Counted from the stretch's first letter, positions 1 through 9,651 are shown. The stretch: DNA of 64,000 nt from CAZDWZ01 sp964509425 (GCA_964509425.1 CAZDWZ010000015.1:41996-105995), one strand, 5' to 3'. Made by a program: numbers and translations. Notes: a model not told the origin generated them from the sequence alone.

Positions 1-2
1 GC

Positions 3-3000
3 CGGAGTCAAGGGTTCGACGCGACCAGGGCAATAGTCTCCACCGACCGCGGGCAGAACGCGATGGTGGCCATTCGAAACCAGGTCGACGAGATGGAAGA
101 CGCCGAGCGAGCACTTCGCATCGAAAGAATCTCGGCGATGGACAAGAGCTACCGCGTGGCAATCCTCGGCGGGCTTTTGAGCGGATTGCTCGGCGCAATA
201 CTCTCGGGTGCGGTCGGTTATCTCGTCCAGCGTCTTATACAGATCCGTAAACGGCAGGAGTGGTTGCTCGCCGGAGAGAACGGTCTCGCCTCGGCTATGC
301 TCGGCGATAAGACCCTCAACGATCTCGGAGACAGCGCCCTTACCTTTCTTGCCAGGTATCTCGAGGCTCAGGCTGGAGCAATGTTCGTCCGAGACGGGAG
401 AGACTTCCGTCGCGTTGCAACCTATGGAGTGCCCGCGGCAAACACGATTCCAGAACGTTTCACGCGGGGAGACGGACTCCTCGGACAAGCGGTAAAGGAC
501 AGAACAGTGCTCCTCGTGGAAGATGTGCCTGAGGGGTATCTGACCGTCGGTTCTGCGCTCGGGCAGACCACACCGCGACAGCTCGCCATTCTCCCGGCGA
601 CCGCAGACCGATCAGTGAATGCAGTGCTCGAGCTCGGATTCCTTCATCCATTCGAAGCGCGGGTGCTTGAACTCCTCGACCGTGTGCGCGAACCGGTTGG
701 TGTTGCCGTCCGAGCCGCGGAAGACCGAACGCGCTTGCAAGATTTCCTGGAGGAAACACAGAGACAGAGTGAGGAGTTGCAGGCTCAAGGCGAAGAGTTG
801 CGGGTCTCGAACGAAGAGCTCGAGGAGCAAGGACGGGCGCTCCGGGAATCTCAGAGCCGGCTTGAGCAACAGCAGTCCGAGCTCGAGCAAACGAACAGCC
901 AGCTCGAGGAACAGACACAGCTTCTTGAAGCCCAACGCGACGACGTCGTTGCCGCGCAACGTGCGCTCGAGCTGAAAGCCCGCGAACTTGAACAAGCGAG
1001 CAGATATAAATCCGACTTCCTCGCGAACATGTCTCACGAGCTGCGCACGCCGCTAAATTCCTCGCTGATCCTCGCGAAGCTCCTCGCGGACAACACGGCG
1101 GGAAATCTGACGGACGAACAGGTGCAGTACGCCGACACCATCCGCGCCGCGGGTAATGATCTGCTCGCCCTGATCAACGATATCCTCGATTTGTCGAAGA
1201 TTGAAGCAGGGCACATGGAGATTCATCCGGAGATGGTCTCCATCTTAGAACTCGCAGAATCGATTCGTCGCACCTTCGAGCCGCTGGCCAAGGAGAAGAG
1301 GCTGAGCTTTCAAATCGAGGTCGTATCCGGTTGTCCTGATACCATCGACACGGACCGGCAGCGGCTCGAACAGGTTCTGAAAAATCTGCTCTCGAATGCG
1401 GTGAAGTTCACCGAGTCCGGTGCGGTTGAATTATCAATTCGCCGGGGGGCGGGTGGCTTCGTTGCTTTTGCGGTGGTCGACACCGGCATCGGCATTCCAC
1501 CTCAGCAACAAGAATTGATCTTCGAAGCATTTCGGCAGGCAGAAGGCTCCACAAGCCGGAAATACGGCGGGACGGGTCTCGGGCTCTCCATCTCACGCGA
1601 ACTGACTCGACTCCTCGGAGGTGAATTGCAACTTAAGAGCGAGGCGGGGCGAGGAAGCACGTTCACGGTGACGGTTCCGGAACAGTATAACCCAGCGCAT
1701 GTTCAACCACGTCCGTCACCAGCAGAGCATCAACGCCGCGGCGCGATAACGCATTCGCCTACTGAATCTTCGGCCAAATTTATTTCGTCCTCGGCATCTT
1801 CAACGCAGACACTCGCAAGCCCGCTCCCGCCGCCACGAATCCCCGACGATCGTGATCGCTTAAAAAGCGATAAGCGCACGATCCTCGTCGTTGAGGACGA
1901 CGAAAAGTTCGCCCACATCCTGTTCGATCTGGCCCACGAGCTCGACTTCAATTGCCTCTTGGCCACAGGCGCAGAGGAAGCGCTTGCGGTTGCATTGCAA
2001 TATCTGCCTGGGGCCGTTATTCTCGACGTCGGATTACCGGATCACTCAGGGCTATCAGTATTAGATCGGCTAAAACACGATGCCCGCACGAGACACATTC
2101 CGGTTCACGTGGTCTCCGCGATGGACTACGCCGAGACGGCTCTTGCGCTCGGCGCCGTCGGTTACATGTTGAAACCCGTAAAACGCGAAGACCTGTCTGA
2201 GACGCTCAAAGGGCTTGAAATGCGGCTCGCGAAACGAGTTCGAAGAGTGCTCGTCGTGGAGGACGATCAGATCCAGCGGGATAGCGTCCAACGCCTTCTC
2301 CGTTCCCACGATGTCGAGACTGTCGGTGCGGCGACCGCGGCGGAATGCCTCCAACTACTGAAAGAAGCAACGTTCGATTGCATGGTGCTCGATCTCTCTC
2401 TTCCGGATGCCTCCGGCTACTCACTGCTCGAGACTCTGAGCCGGGAGGATGCGTATTCCTTTCCACCAGTCATCGTCTACACGGGTCGAGATATCTCCGG
2501 TGAGGATGAGCAAAAGCTCCGTCGATACTCAAAGTCAATCATCATCAAAGGTGTAAAATCGCCGGAGCGTTTGCTCGACGAAGTAACACTCTTCCTTCAC
2601 CAAGTTGTGTCGGACCTCCCGCCTGAACAGCAACGAATGCTGGCCAAGGCTCGTAGCCGAGACGCGGCAATCGAGGGGCGACGTATCCTCATCGTTGAAG
2701 ACGACGTCCGGAACGTATTCGCACTCACGAGCATCTTCGAGCCGCGCGGTGCGGTCGTGCAAATCGCTCGAAACGGCCGCGAAGCGCTGGCGGCGCTGGA
2801 GAATTCGAAATCCGATCCGGCAAACACTATCGATCTCGTGTTGATGGACGTGGTCATGCCCACCATGGACGGCATCGCGGCGACTCGAGAGATCCGGCGT
2901 CACCCAGAGTGGAAGAAGTTGCCGGTGATCATGCTCACCGCGAAAGCAATGAAGAATGATCAGGAACATTGCATTGCTGCCGGGGCAAATGACTACATGG

Positions 3001-3059
3001 CAAAGCCTTTGGACGTGGAGAAACTACTGTCTCTCGTCCGGGTCTGGATGCCTCGGTAA
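3..3059 (+). CDS. CHASE3-type hybrid histidine kinase with three receiver domains (5' truncated by window edge)
   Basis: Membrane-associated hybrid sensor kinase. The reading frame is open from base 3, and the residues before the first ATG (base 63) read like the end of a CHASE3 sensor (a glutamate-rich stretch ending in a basic segment), so the true start lies outside the window. Counting from the ATG, residues about 32-54 form a membrane helix. A GAF-like region follows (about 75-220), then a long coiled coil rich in E and Q (about 225-310). The HisKA box is MSHELRTP near residue 323, with a canonical HATPase domain after it. Three receiver domains start near residues 606, 729 and 874. The third has the clear phospho-acceptor context LMDVVMPTMDG. 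It lies 10 bases before cheR, in an operon of four signalling genes. Confidence 0.93.
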   Translation, partial: RSQGFDATRAIVSTDRGQNAMVAIRNQVDEMEDAERALRIERISAMDKSYRVAILGGLLSGLLGAILSGAVGYLVQRLIQIRKRQEWLLAGENGLASAMLGDKTLNDLGDSALTFLARYLEAQAGAMFVRDGRDFRRVATYGVPAANTIPERFTRGDGLLGQAVKDRTVLLVEDVPEGYLTVGSALGQTTPRQLAILPATADRSVNAVLELGFLHPFEARVLELLDRVREPVGVAVRAAEDRTRLQDFLEETQRQSEELQAQGEELRVSNEELEEQGRALRESQSRLEQQQSELEQTNSQLEEQTQLLEAQRDDVVAAQRALELKARELEQASRYKSDFLANMSHELRTPLNSSLILAKLLADNTAGNLTDEQVQYADTIRAAGNDLLALINDILDLSKIEAGHMEIHPEMVSILELAESIRRTFEPLAKEKRLSFQIEVVSGCPDTIDTDRQRLEQVLKNLLSNAVKFTESGAVELSIRRGAGGFVAFAVVDTGIGIPPQQQELIFEAFRQAEGSTSRKYGGTGLGLSISRELTRLLGGELQLKSEAGRGSTFTVTVPEQYNPAHVQPRPSPAEHQRRGAITHSPTESSAKFISSSASSTQTLASPLPPPRIPDDRDRLKSDKRTILVVEDDEKFAHILFDLAHELDFNCLLATGAEEALAVALQYLPGAVILDVGLPDHSGLSVLDRLKHDARTRHIPVHVVSAMDYAETALALGAVGYMLKPVKREDLSETLKGLEMRLAKRVRRVLVVEDDQIQRDSVQRLLRSHDVETVGAATAAECLQLLKEATFDCMVLDLSLPDASGYSLLETLSREDAYSFPPVIVYTGRDISGEDEQKLRRYSKSIIIKGVKSPERLLDEVTLFLHQVVSDLPPEQQRMLAKARSRDAAIEGRRILIVEDDVRNVFALTSIFEPRGAVVQIARNGREALAALENSKSDPANTIDLVLMDVVMPTMDGIAATREIRRHPEWKKLPVIMLTAKAMKNDQEHCIAAGANDYMAKPLDVEKLLSLVRVWMPR

Positions 3060-3069
3060 GGATATCATC

Positions 3070-3897
3070 GTGACGGAGAGACAAAACGACATTGAGATCC
3101 GATTGCTCCTCGAGGCGATCTATCAAAAATATCATTATGACTTTCGAGGCTATTCGATGGCCTCGGTAAAACGCAGACTCAATCAAGCCAAGACTCGATT
3201 CAACTGCGAGACAATCTCGCAGCTTCAGGATCGAGTGATGCACGAACCGGATTTTCTCTCGAATCTTCTCTCTGCTTTGACGGTGCAGGTCAGCGAGCTC
3301 TTCCGCGATCCGGCGTATTTCCGGGCAATTCGCGAAAAGGTCATTCCTCACTTACGGACTTACCCCTCTCTCAAGGTTTGGGTGGCCGGATGTTCCGGTG
3401 GCGAGGAGGTCTATTCATTTGCGATTCTCTTTCGCGAAGAGGGACTTTTCGATCGGACGCTCTTTTACGGCACCGACATCAGCTCTGAAGCACTCCGGCG
3501 AGCGGAGGCCGGCGTGTATGAGCTCGACCGCATTCCGCTTTTCACTGAGAATCACCGAAAATCTGGAGGAAAGTCATCGCTCTCCGACTACTATATGGCG
3601 GCTTACGGAGCCGCCGTGTTCGACAAAAGCCTCCGGACCAGGATGGTGTTTTCGGATCACAGCTTGGTGACCGATCAAGTGTTCGCCGAGGTGCAGCTCG
3701 TTTCTTGCAGGAACGTGCTCATTTACTTTGAAAGAGATCTGCAGGATCGCACCATCGGCCTCTTTAGAGATTCGCTCGCGCGAAAGGGTTTTCTCGGCCT
3801 CGGGGCAAAAGAAAGTCTTCGGTTTAACCGACACGCGGAAGCTTTCACCGAATTCTCAAAAGAGGAGCGCATCTATCAGCGGCGAGGCGATTTATGA
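3070..3897 (+). CDS. cheR: CheR-type protein-glutamate methyltransferase
   Basis: S-adenosylmethionine-dependent methyltransferase that in chemotaxis methylates receptor glutamates. The chosen GTG at 3070 directly follows the kinase stop and gives 275 residues, the usual CheR length. An N-terminal helical CheR_N domain is followed by the SAM-binding motif AGCSGGEEVYS and, further on, the conserved CRNVLIYF motif. No chemoreceptor, CheA or CheW gene is nearby. CheR and CheB set beside hybrid kinases are known in modular sensory systems, so it probably tunes the neighbouring kinases or an unlinked receptor (inference). Its stop overlaps the cheB start (ATGA), which indicates translational coupling. 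Confidence 0.93.
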   Translation: MTERQNDIEIRLLLEAIYQKYHYDFRGYSMASVKRRLNQAKTRFNCETISQLQDRVMHEPDFLSNLLSALTVQVSELFRDPAYFRAIREKVIPHLRTYPSLKVWVAGCSGGEEVYSFAILFREEGLFDRTLFYGTDISSEALRRAEAGVYELDRIPLFTENHRKSGGKSSLSDYYMAAYGAAVFDKSLRTRMVFSDHSLVTDQVFAEVQLVSCRNVLIYFERDLQDRTIGLFRDSLARKGFLGLGAKESLRFNRHAEAFTEFSKEERIYQRRGDL

Positions 3898-4472
3898 CCA
3901 AACCCCGATTCAAAGCGATCGCGATCGGTGCATCTGCGGGGGCTTTCGACGCGCTTACAAAGGTCTTCTCTCGACTTCCACGCTCGTTCCCTCTGCCGAT
4001 GATCGTAGTCGTTCACCTGCCGGCAGACCGAAAGAGTATTATGGCCGGACTGCTGTCGGCAAAATGCGAGATCGAAGTTCGCGAGGCTGAAGAGAAAGAT
4101 GTTTTGAAAGCGGGAACGGCGTACCTGGCTCCGCCCGACTACCACCTGCTCGTCGAGTCGGATGGACGACTGGCGTTGTCAAGCGAAGAGCCCGTGCTCT
4201 ATTCACGTCCCGCAATTGATGTTCTCTTCGAAAGTGCTGCCGATGTATTCGGGCCTGAGCTTCTCGGCGTGATCCTCACGGGAGCGAGCGTCGATGGGGC
4301 GGATGGTCTTCGCGCCGTTATCGACGCTGGAGGTAGCGGTCTCGTTGAACGACCTGATCTCGCTTACTCGTCAACCATGCCAGAGGCAGCTCTTCGGCTC
4401 TGTCCTGAGGCGTCCGCCATGAGCTTAGAAGAAATCGCCGCTTATTTGTTCGAGGCTGGTAACGAGCTATGA
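3894..4472 (+). CDS. cheB: Stand-alone CheB-type methylesterase domain
   Basis: Protein-glutamate methylesterase that counteracts CheR. At 192 residues it is only the catalytic domain, without the N-terminal receiver domain of classical CheB. The nucleophile motif GASAGAF places the catalytic serine at residue 14. The histidine lies in VVHLPAD, and the aspartate in the conserved TGASVDGADGL segment near residue 130. Start (ATGA with cheR) and stop (ATGA with the next kinase) both overlap the neighbours, so the four genes are translated as one unit. Without a receiver domain, its activity may be controlled by interaction with one of the flanking hybrid kinases (inference). Confidence 0.93.
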   Translation: MTKPRFKAIAIGASAGAFDALTKVFSRLPRSFPLPMIVVVHLPADRKSIMAGLLSAKCEIEVREAEEKDVLKAGTAYLAPPDYHLLVESDGRLALSSEEPVLYSRPAIDVLFESAADVFGPELLGVILTGASVDGADGLRAVIDAGGSGLVERPDLAYSSTMPEAALRLCPEASAMSLEEIAAYLFEAGNEL

Positions 4473-6034
4473 CAACAAGTCGAACAGAGTCCGTATATAT
4501 TTTGGTCGTCGACGATCTCGAGGAGAATCTCCTCGCCCTCGAGGCGCTATTTCGCCGCGAAGGTCTCGAGCTTCTCAAAGCAAGGTCGGGACCGGAGGCA
4601 CTCGAGCTTCTTTTGAAGTATGAGATCGCGCTCGCTCTCGTCGATGTTCAGATGCCGGACATGACCGGATTCGAGTTGGCCGAGCTCATGCGCGGCACGG
4701 AGCGGACCCGGCGAGTGCCGATTATTTTTCTCACCGCAGGAACCGCGGATCAGCAGCGCCAGTTTCGCGGATACGAAGCAGGAGCAGTCGACTTCATCCA
4801 AAAGCCGATCGAGCCGGACGTATTGAAAAGCAAGGCTGAAGTTTTTATCGAATTGTTCCACCAGCGCCAGGAAATCGCCCGCTTGCTCGAAGAAAGCCGC
4901 GGACAGGCCGCAGCGCTTCAGGAAGCAGACCGGCGAAAAGACGAGTTCCTCGCAACGCTTGCACACGAGTTGCGAAATCCGCTCGCACCTCTCCGGAACG
5001 GCTTGCAAGTGTTGAAGCTTGCCGAGGGCGATGTGGAAAGGACCACTGCGGCAAGAGAGCTGATGGAGCGCCAGCTATCGCACATGGTGCGGCTCGTAGA
5101 CGATCTCCTCGACATCTCGCGCATCAGCCAGGGAAAGTTTGAGCTCAAGCGAGATCGAGTTTCCGTATCATCCGTGGTTGAAGCGGCAATCGAAGCGAGC
5201 CGGCCGACACTCGAGGCAGGCGGGCATTCGTTCACTCTTTCGTTGCCGAACCAGCCGCTCCTTCTCAACGCCGATCCGACTCGCGTCGCGCAAATGGTCA
5301 GCAACCTCCTTACCAACGCCGGGAAATACACACCTGATGGCGGAAGAATTGAGCTGTCTGTATTCGCGGACGACACCGACGTTTTTTTCCGCGTCAAAGA
5401 CACCGGAGTTGGAATTCCATCTGAAATGTTGCCTCGAGTCTTCGAGATTTTCACCCAGGTCGGGCGAACGTTAGACCGCGCTCAAGGCGGACTTGGGATT
5501 GGTCTCGCGCTTGTGAAACAGCTCGTTGATATGCACAGCGGCTCAATCTCGGCGGAAAGCGAAGGCGTCGGGCGCGGAAGTACGTTTACGATCCGTCTGC
5601 CGCATGATTCGCGAAAGGCGGGAGTGGTTGAATCGCTCGCCTCGCATTCAAAAGTGACAACTCCAGCCACACTCGACAGCCGCCGCGTGCTCATTGTCGA
5701 CGACAACATAGATGGAGCAGAAAGTATGGCCACGCTTCTCGAGCTTTCGGGACACACTACCCGGACCGCACACAGCGGTCCGGACGCGCTTGAAGCCGTT
5801 CGCGATTTCCGGCCGGAGGTCGTGTTTCTCGACATTGGGCTTCCCGGTATGGATGGGTATGAAGTGGCTCAGCGGATCCGGGCAGAGAGTCAAGTGGAGC
5901 GGCCAATGCTCATCGCGCTCACCGGTTGGGGATCGCATGATGACCGGGAGCGCTCTCGGAACGCGGGCTTCGACCATCACATGACAAAACCGATCGAGCT
6001 CGCGCAGCTCGAACAGATCCTGACGCAGATATGA
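4469..6034 (+). CDS. Hybrid protein: receiver - histidine kinase - receiver
   Basis: Cytosolic 521-residue hybrid kinase with no membrane helix. An N-terminal receiver domain (ILVVDDLEEN, acceptor region LVDVQMPDMTG) is followed by a short coiled coil. The HisKA box is LAHELRNPL near residue 166 and the HATPase domain carries N, G1 and G2 boxes (GGLGIGLAL). A C-terminal receiver (VLIVDDNIDGAES, FLDIGLPGMDGYE) ends the protein. The architecture matches kinases commonly found downstream of cheB/cheR pairs. It is the last gene of the coupled operon. The palindromic repeat at 6052-6142 lies just past its stop and may act as a transcription boundary. Confidence 0.93.
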   Translation: MTTSRTESVYILVVDDLEENLLALEALFRREGLELLKARSGPEALELLLKYEIALALVDVQMPDMTGFELAELMRGTERTRRVPIIFLTAGTADQQRQFRGYEAGAVDFIQKPIEPDVLKSKAEVFIELFHQRQEIARLLEESRGQAAALQEADRRKDEFLATLAHELRNPLAPLRNGLQVLKLAEGDVERTTAARELMERQLSHMVRLVDDLLDISRISQGKFELKRDRVSVSSVVEAAIEASRPTLEAGGHSFTLSLPNQPLLLNADPTRVAQMVSNLLTNAGKYTPDGGRIELSVFADDTDVFFRVKDTGVGIPSEMLPRVFEIFTQVGRTLDRAQGGLGIGLALVKQLVDMHSGSISAESEGVGRGSTFTIRLPHDSRKAGVVESLASHSKVTTPATLDSRRVLIVDDNIDGAESMATLLELSGHTTRTAHSGPDALEAVRDFRPEVVFLDIGLPGMDGYEVAQRIRAESQVERPMLIALTGWGSHDDRERSRNAGFDHHMTKPIELAQLEQILTQI

Positions 6035-6051
6035 TTCTTTCCTCCGTGTAA

Positions 6052-6142
6052 ACTCTGTGCCTCTGTGTCTCTATGGTTCAAACAATAAATTTAACCACAG
6101 AGGCACAGAGACACAGAGGCACAGAGGCACAGAGGCACAGAG
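6052..6142. repeat. CAGAG-rich palindromic repeat, copy 1
   Basis: An imperfect inverted repeat. The left arm CTCTGTGCCTCTGTG and the right arm beginning AACCACAGAGGCACAGAG flank an AT-rich loop, and further GCACAGAG units follow in tandem. It fills the gap between two convergent genes and abuts the dnaE2 stop codon. Two more copies lie at 7641-7713 (inside dnaE2) and 18967-19055. Confidence 0.85.
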
Positions 6143-6147
6143 ATTCT

Positions 6148-9100
6148 CTAACGAAAGTCCCGAGACTCCGCTGATATCTCGGCGCCTTTTTCGCCAAACT
6201 CATACATCTCTTCCAAAAGAAGGTGAATCACGGAATCTCCGTGCTGCGTCCGGCCGCGTGCGATAACGAACATCCCGTCAAAAATCGCGGCGGCATATCG
6301 CTCCTGCACATTTCGCCGGATGATCAGGTTTCCCATTCCGGTTTCATCCTCAAGGGTCATAAAAATGGTTCCATTCGCAGTTGCCGGCCGCTGCCGCATG
6401 AGCACTAATCCGGCAACAGTGATCCATGAACCGGATCTCTGCTGAGCTTGCTCCTTGAACTCCGCGATAGTTTGGATTTGTTTGCTTCGAAGGGATTTTC
6501 GGTAAAATGACACCGGATGCGCACGAAGAGTGAGGCCCATCGCGCGGTAGTCTTTCCAGACTTTCAGCCGTTCGCCCAATTCCGGAAGGAATTGTAAGCT
6601 CTCTTCTGATTTGTTTTCGAGAGCTTCGAAGAGCGGAAGCCGCTCATCTCGAAGTTTTCCGGTCTCCCAAAGCGCCTGCTGACGGCTGTAGTGCAATGAC
6701 CCGAATGCATCGGCTCGCGCCAGGGCTCGAATCTGAGAAACTTTTAAGCCGCTTCTTCGCCAGAGCTGCGTGATGGTCGTAAACGGACCGCTTCGTGTTC
6801 TCGATTCGACGAGCATCTTTACCTGCTCTTCGGACAGACCTCGCACGAGCCGCATTCCGAGACGAAGACTCCATCGTGCTCTTTTTCCGGAAGAAGCGGC
6901 GTTGTTTTGAGCAGGAGGTTCGAGCGAGCAATCCCATTCACTTTTATTGACGTCAATCGGGAGAATCGAAACCCCGTTATTTTTCGCGTCTTGAATGAGC
7001 TGGGCCGGTTGATAAAAGCCCATCGGCTGGCTGTTGACGAGAGCGGCGGCAAAACAATCCGGATAATGATGTTTCATCCACGATGACGCATACACGAGAA
7101 GTGCAAAGGAAGCCGAATGTGATTGAGGAAAGCCGTATTCGCCGAAACCACGAATCTGCTCAAACAGTTGTTCAGCAAATTCTTCTGCATATCCTCGCTC
7201 CAGCATTCCTGCTTGAATTCGATCCCGGAATTTTTCCATGACGTTTTTATTTCTCTTCCAGCTCGCCATTGCTCGCCGGAGTGAATCCGCTTCCCCGGGA
7301 GTGAAGCCGGCAGCCACGATAGAAAGCTCCATCACCTGCTCTTGGAAAATGGGAACCCCCATCGTGTCCTTTAAGACAGTACGCACAGCTTCGTTCGGAA
7401 AGGTCACCGGCTCGAGTCCCATTCGCCTTCGAAGAAATGGGTGCACCATCCCACCTTGAATCGGGCCCGGCCGCACGATAGCGACCTCGATCACAAGGTC
7501 ATAGTAACAACGGGGACGAAGCCGGGGGAGCATGCTCATCTGCGCCCGTGATTCGATTTGGAATACCCCCATCGTTTCAGCACGGCACATCATGTCGTAA
7601 ACGGCAGGGTCTTCTTTAGGGATAGTGTGCAGCTGAAGACACTCTGTGTCTCTGTGCCTCTGTGGTTCACCAATTGTAGAAATCGAACCACAGAGGCACA
7701 AAGGCACAGAGATCTGATTTATAAAGTCTATTCCTTTTCGGATTGCCGTCAGCATCCCCAATGCGAGGATGTCGATCTTCAGCATCCCCATGGCGTCAAC
7801 GTCGTCTTTGTCCCATTCGAGAACCGTCCTGTCTTTCATCGCGGCGTTTTCAATCGGAACGATCTCGCAGAGCGGGATATCACTGAGAACGAACCCTCCA
7901 ACGTGCTGTGAGAGATGACGGGGAAAACCTTTAAGAACTTTTACGGCGGAGATCGTGTAGCGAACCGTTTTTTCTTCCAGAGAAACATTCAGTTCTCGAA
8001 GGTGTTCCGGCGTGACATCTCGGTCACGAAACCGTTTATACGCGATGATGATGTTGTCGATCTGTTCGGTGGAGAGTCCGAACACCTTTCCCACATCCCG
8101 GAACGCGCTCCGCGTCCGGTAGCAAATCACTTCGGCGACGAGAGCCGCCCGAAGTCTCCCATACTTCTCATAAAGGTATTGGATAACTTCTTCCCGCCGC
8201 TCATGTTCGAAATCGATGTCGATATCGGGCGGTTCATTTCGTTCTTTGCTGATGAAACGCCCCATCAGTAATCGGACTTGAGTCGGATCCACGGCGGTAA
8301 TTCCAAGAACGTAACAGACGGCGGAGTTTGCTGCGGCTCCTCGTCCTTGGCAGAGAATTTCTCGTCCTCGAGCGAATTTCACAATGTCGTAGACAGTGAG
8401 AAAATATTTCTCGTAACGAAGCTCGGCGATGAGTTTGAGCTCTTGGTCAAGCTGCTTTCTCACGGGAAGGGGAACTCCTTCGGGGTATCGCTCTTCCGCT
8501 CGCAGGAATGTCTCCTCGCGAAGGTAGTCTTCCGGTGATTTTCCTTCCGGGCAAATTTCGTTCGGGTATTCATACCGGAGCTCGTCTAGTGAGAATCCAG
8601 AGGCTCGTTCGGCAATTTCTTCGCTTCGGCGAAGGAGAGACGGCCATTTTCGAAAAAGGCGCTTCATCTCTCGTGGAGATTTTAAATATCGCTCGGCGTT
8701 TGATTGAAGATGAAAACCAGCTTCATCGATACGGCAGCCGAGGCGGATGCAGGTGACGACATCCTGCAGAAGTCGGCGTTTCGGGCTGTGATAGAGGACT
8801 GCATTCGTAGCAACAAGCGGAATTGAAAATTCCTTGGAGAGTTCGAAGAGACGTTTGTGAATCTTCGATTCGCCGGGGAGAAACAGCCGGTGAAATACCA
8901 GCGAAAGGCGGGACGTTCTTCCTGAGAAAGCCCCAGAAAAAGCCCCAGAAAAAGCTTCTGTGAGGCGAGCGAGCATTCCGGGGATTCCAGGCCATTTCAA
9001 GTCGGAGAGAACAACAAGACAATCCAGTTCTTCGGAGAATTCAAGAACATCTTCGAGGAAAAGAAAACATTCCGCCTTAGGCGCTCTCAGTTTTCCGCGA

Positions 9101-9405
9101 GTGAGGAGCGTAGACATCCGGCCGTAAGCTGCGCGGTTGTGTGGATACAAAATAAGGGAGACGGGCAGCTCTTCGGAAATGGGCTCATCAGAAGGAGCGC
9201 GGAGGGGAACAGTGACGCCGGTAAGAAGGCGGATACCATGTTCTTTAGCCGCGACATGAGCTCTCACCACTCCGGAAAGCGAATGAATATCGGTAAGACC
9301 CAGCATCGGATATCCAAGGCGAGCAGCACGGCGGCAGAGCTCCTCAGGATGACTAGCACCACGCAAAAACGAAAAATTACTAAGACTCTGAAGCTCGACG
9401 TACAC
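6148..9405 (-). CDS. dnaE2: Error-prone DNA polymerase III alpha subunit, ImuC/DnaE2
   Basis: Catalytic C-family polymerase of the ImuA-ImuB-DnaE2 mutasome, which carries out damage-induced translesion synthesis. The N-terminal PHP domain begins VYVELQSLSNFSFLRGASH. The palm carries the PDIDIDFEHERREEV metal-binding motif, and an OB-fold lies near the C-terminus. The GTG at 9405 is preferred over 9411 because a GAGGGG ribosome site then has proper spacing and the start aligns with the family. Length is 1085 residues. A palindromic repeat is inserted in frame (7641-7713), adding about 24 residues just before the conserved TIPKEDPAVYDMM motif. The frame stays open across it. Confidence 0.95.
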   Translation of the reverse strand: MYVELQSLSNFSFLRGASHPEELCRRAARLGYPMLGLTDIHSLSGVVRAHVAAKEHGIRLLTGVTVPLRAPSDEPISEELPVSLILYPHNRAAYGRMSTLLTRGKLRAPKAECFLFLEDVLEFSEELDCLVVLSDLKWPGIPGMLARLTEAFSGAFSGAFSGRTSRLSLVFHRLFLPGESKIHKRLFELSKEFSIPLVATNAVLYHSPKRRLLQDVVTCIRLGCRIDEAGFHLQSNAERYLKSPREMKRLFRKWPSLLRRSEEIAERASGFSLDELRYEYPNEICPEGKSPEDYLREETFLRAEERYPEGVPLPVRKQLDQELKLIAELRYEKYFLTVYDIVKFARGREILCQGRGAAANSAVCYVLGITAVDPTQVRLLMGRFISKERNEPPDIDIDFEHERREEVIQYLYEKYGRLRAALVAEVICYRTRSAFRDVGKVFGLSTEQIDNIIIAYKRFRDRDVTPEHLRELNVSLEEKTVRYTISAVKVLKGFPRHLSQHVGGFVLSDIPLCEIVPIENAAMKDRTVLEWDKDDVDAMGMLKIDILALGMLTAIRKGIDFINQISVPLCLCGSISTIGEPQRHRDTECLQLHTIPKEDPAVYDMMCRAETMGVFQIESRAQMSMLPRLRPRCYYDLVIEVAIVRPGPIQGGMVHPFLRRRMGLEPVTFPNEAVRTVLKDTMGVPIFQEQVMELSIVAAGFTPGEADSLRRAMASWKRNKNVMEKFRDRIQAGMLERGYAEEFAEQLFEQIRGFGEYGFPQSHSASFALLVYASSWMKHHYPDCFAAALVNSQPMGFYQPAQLIQDAKNNGVSILPIDVNKSEWDCSLEPPAQNNAASSGKRARWSLRLGMRLVRGLSEEQVKMLVESRTRSGPFTTITQLWRRSGLKVSQIRALARADAFGSLHYSRQQALWETGKLRDERLPLFEALENKSEESLQFLPELGERLKVWKDYRAMGLTLRAHPVSFYRKSLRSKQIQTIAEFKEQAQQRSGSWITVAGLVLMRQRPATANGTIFMTLEDETGMGNLIIRRNVQERYAAAIFDGMFVIARGRTQHGDSVIHLLLEEMYEFGEKGAEISAESRDFR
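7641..7713. repeat. CAGAG-rich palindromic repeat, copy 2, in frame within dnaE2
   Basis: The left arm CTCTGTGTCTCTGTGCCTC and the right arm GAACCACAGAGGCACAAAGG surround a loop of about 15 bases. It has the same arms as the copies at 6052 and 18967. The dnaE2 frame reads straight through and encodes low-complexity residues (around PLCLCG and PQRHRD) that have no place in the DnaE2 family. Confidence 0.88.
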
Positions 9406-9449
9406 CCTCACCCCTCAAATCGAGACGAACAATTTAAGCAGAGAGGAAC

Positions 9450-9524
9450 GCCGAGGCTGGCGTGAAGCGAGGCCCGGAAATTGCAAAGCAATCTTCCGGG
9501 CCGAAGGTTCACCCCAGCCTCGGC
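9450..9524. repeat. Long-hairpin repeat family H, copy 1
   Basis: A near-perfect stem of about 30 pairs with a very short loop. The outer arm GCCGAGGCTGG pairs with CCAGCCTCGGC, the inner arm GGCCCGGAA with TTCCGGGCC, and ATTGC with GCAAT. It lies between imuB and dnaE2. It shares the internal motifs TGAAGCGAGG and CCGAAGGTTCA with the copies at 9530 and 23972. Confidence 0.8.
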
Positions 9525-9529
9525 CTTCC

Positions 9530-9651
9530 CATGAGGTTCGAGGTTGGTCTGAACCGAGGACCGGAAATTGCGAGAAGCGGAGTTTGCTACTGCAAATGAG
9601 CAGCGCAGCAATTTTCCGGGACGACGGATCAGGCCAAGATCGAACCTCATG
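9530..9651. repeat. Long-hairpin repeat family H, copy 2
   Basis: The outer arms CATGAGGTTCGA and TCGAACCTCATG pair perfectly, and inside them CCGGAAATTGC pairs with GCAATTTTCCGG. The loop is longer than in copy 1. Conserved internal motifs are TCTGAACCGAGG and GACGACGGATCAGG. The right end reaches the last codon and stop of imuB. Confidence 0.78.
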
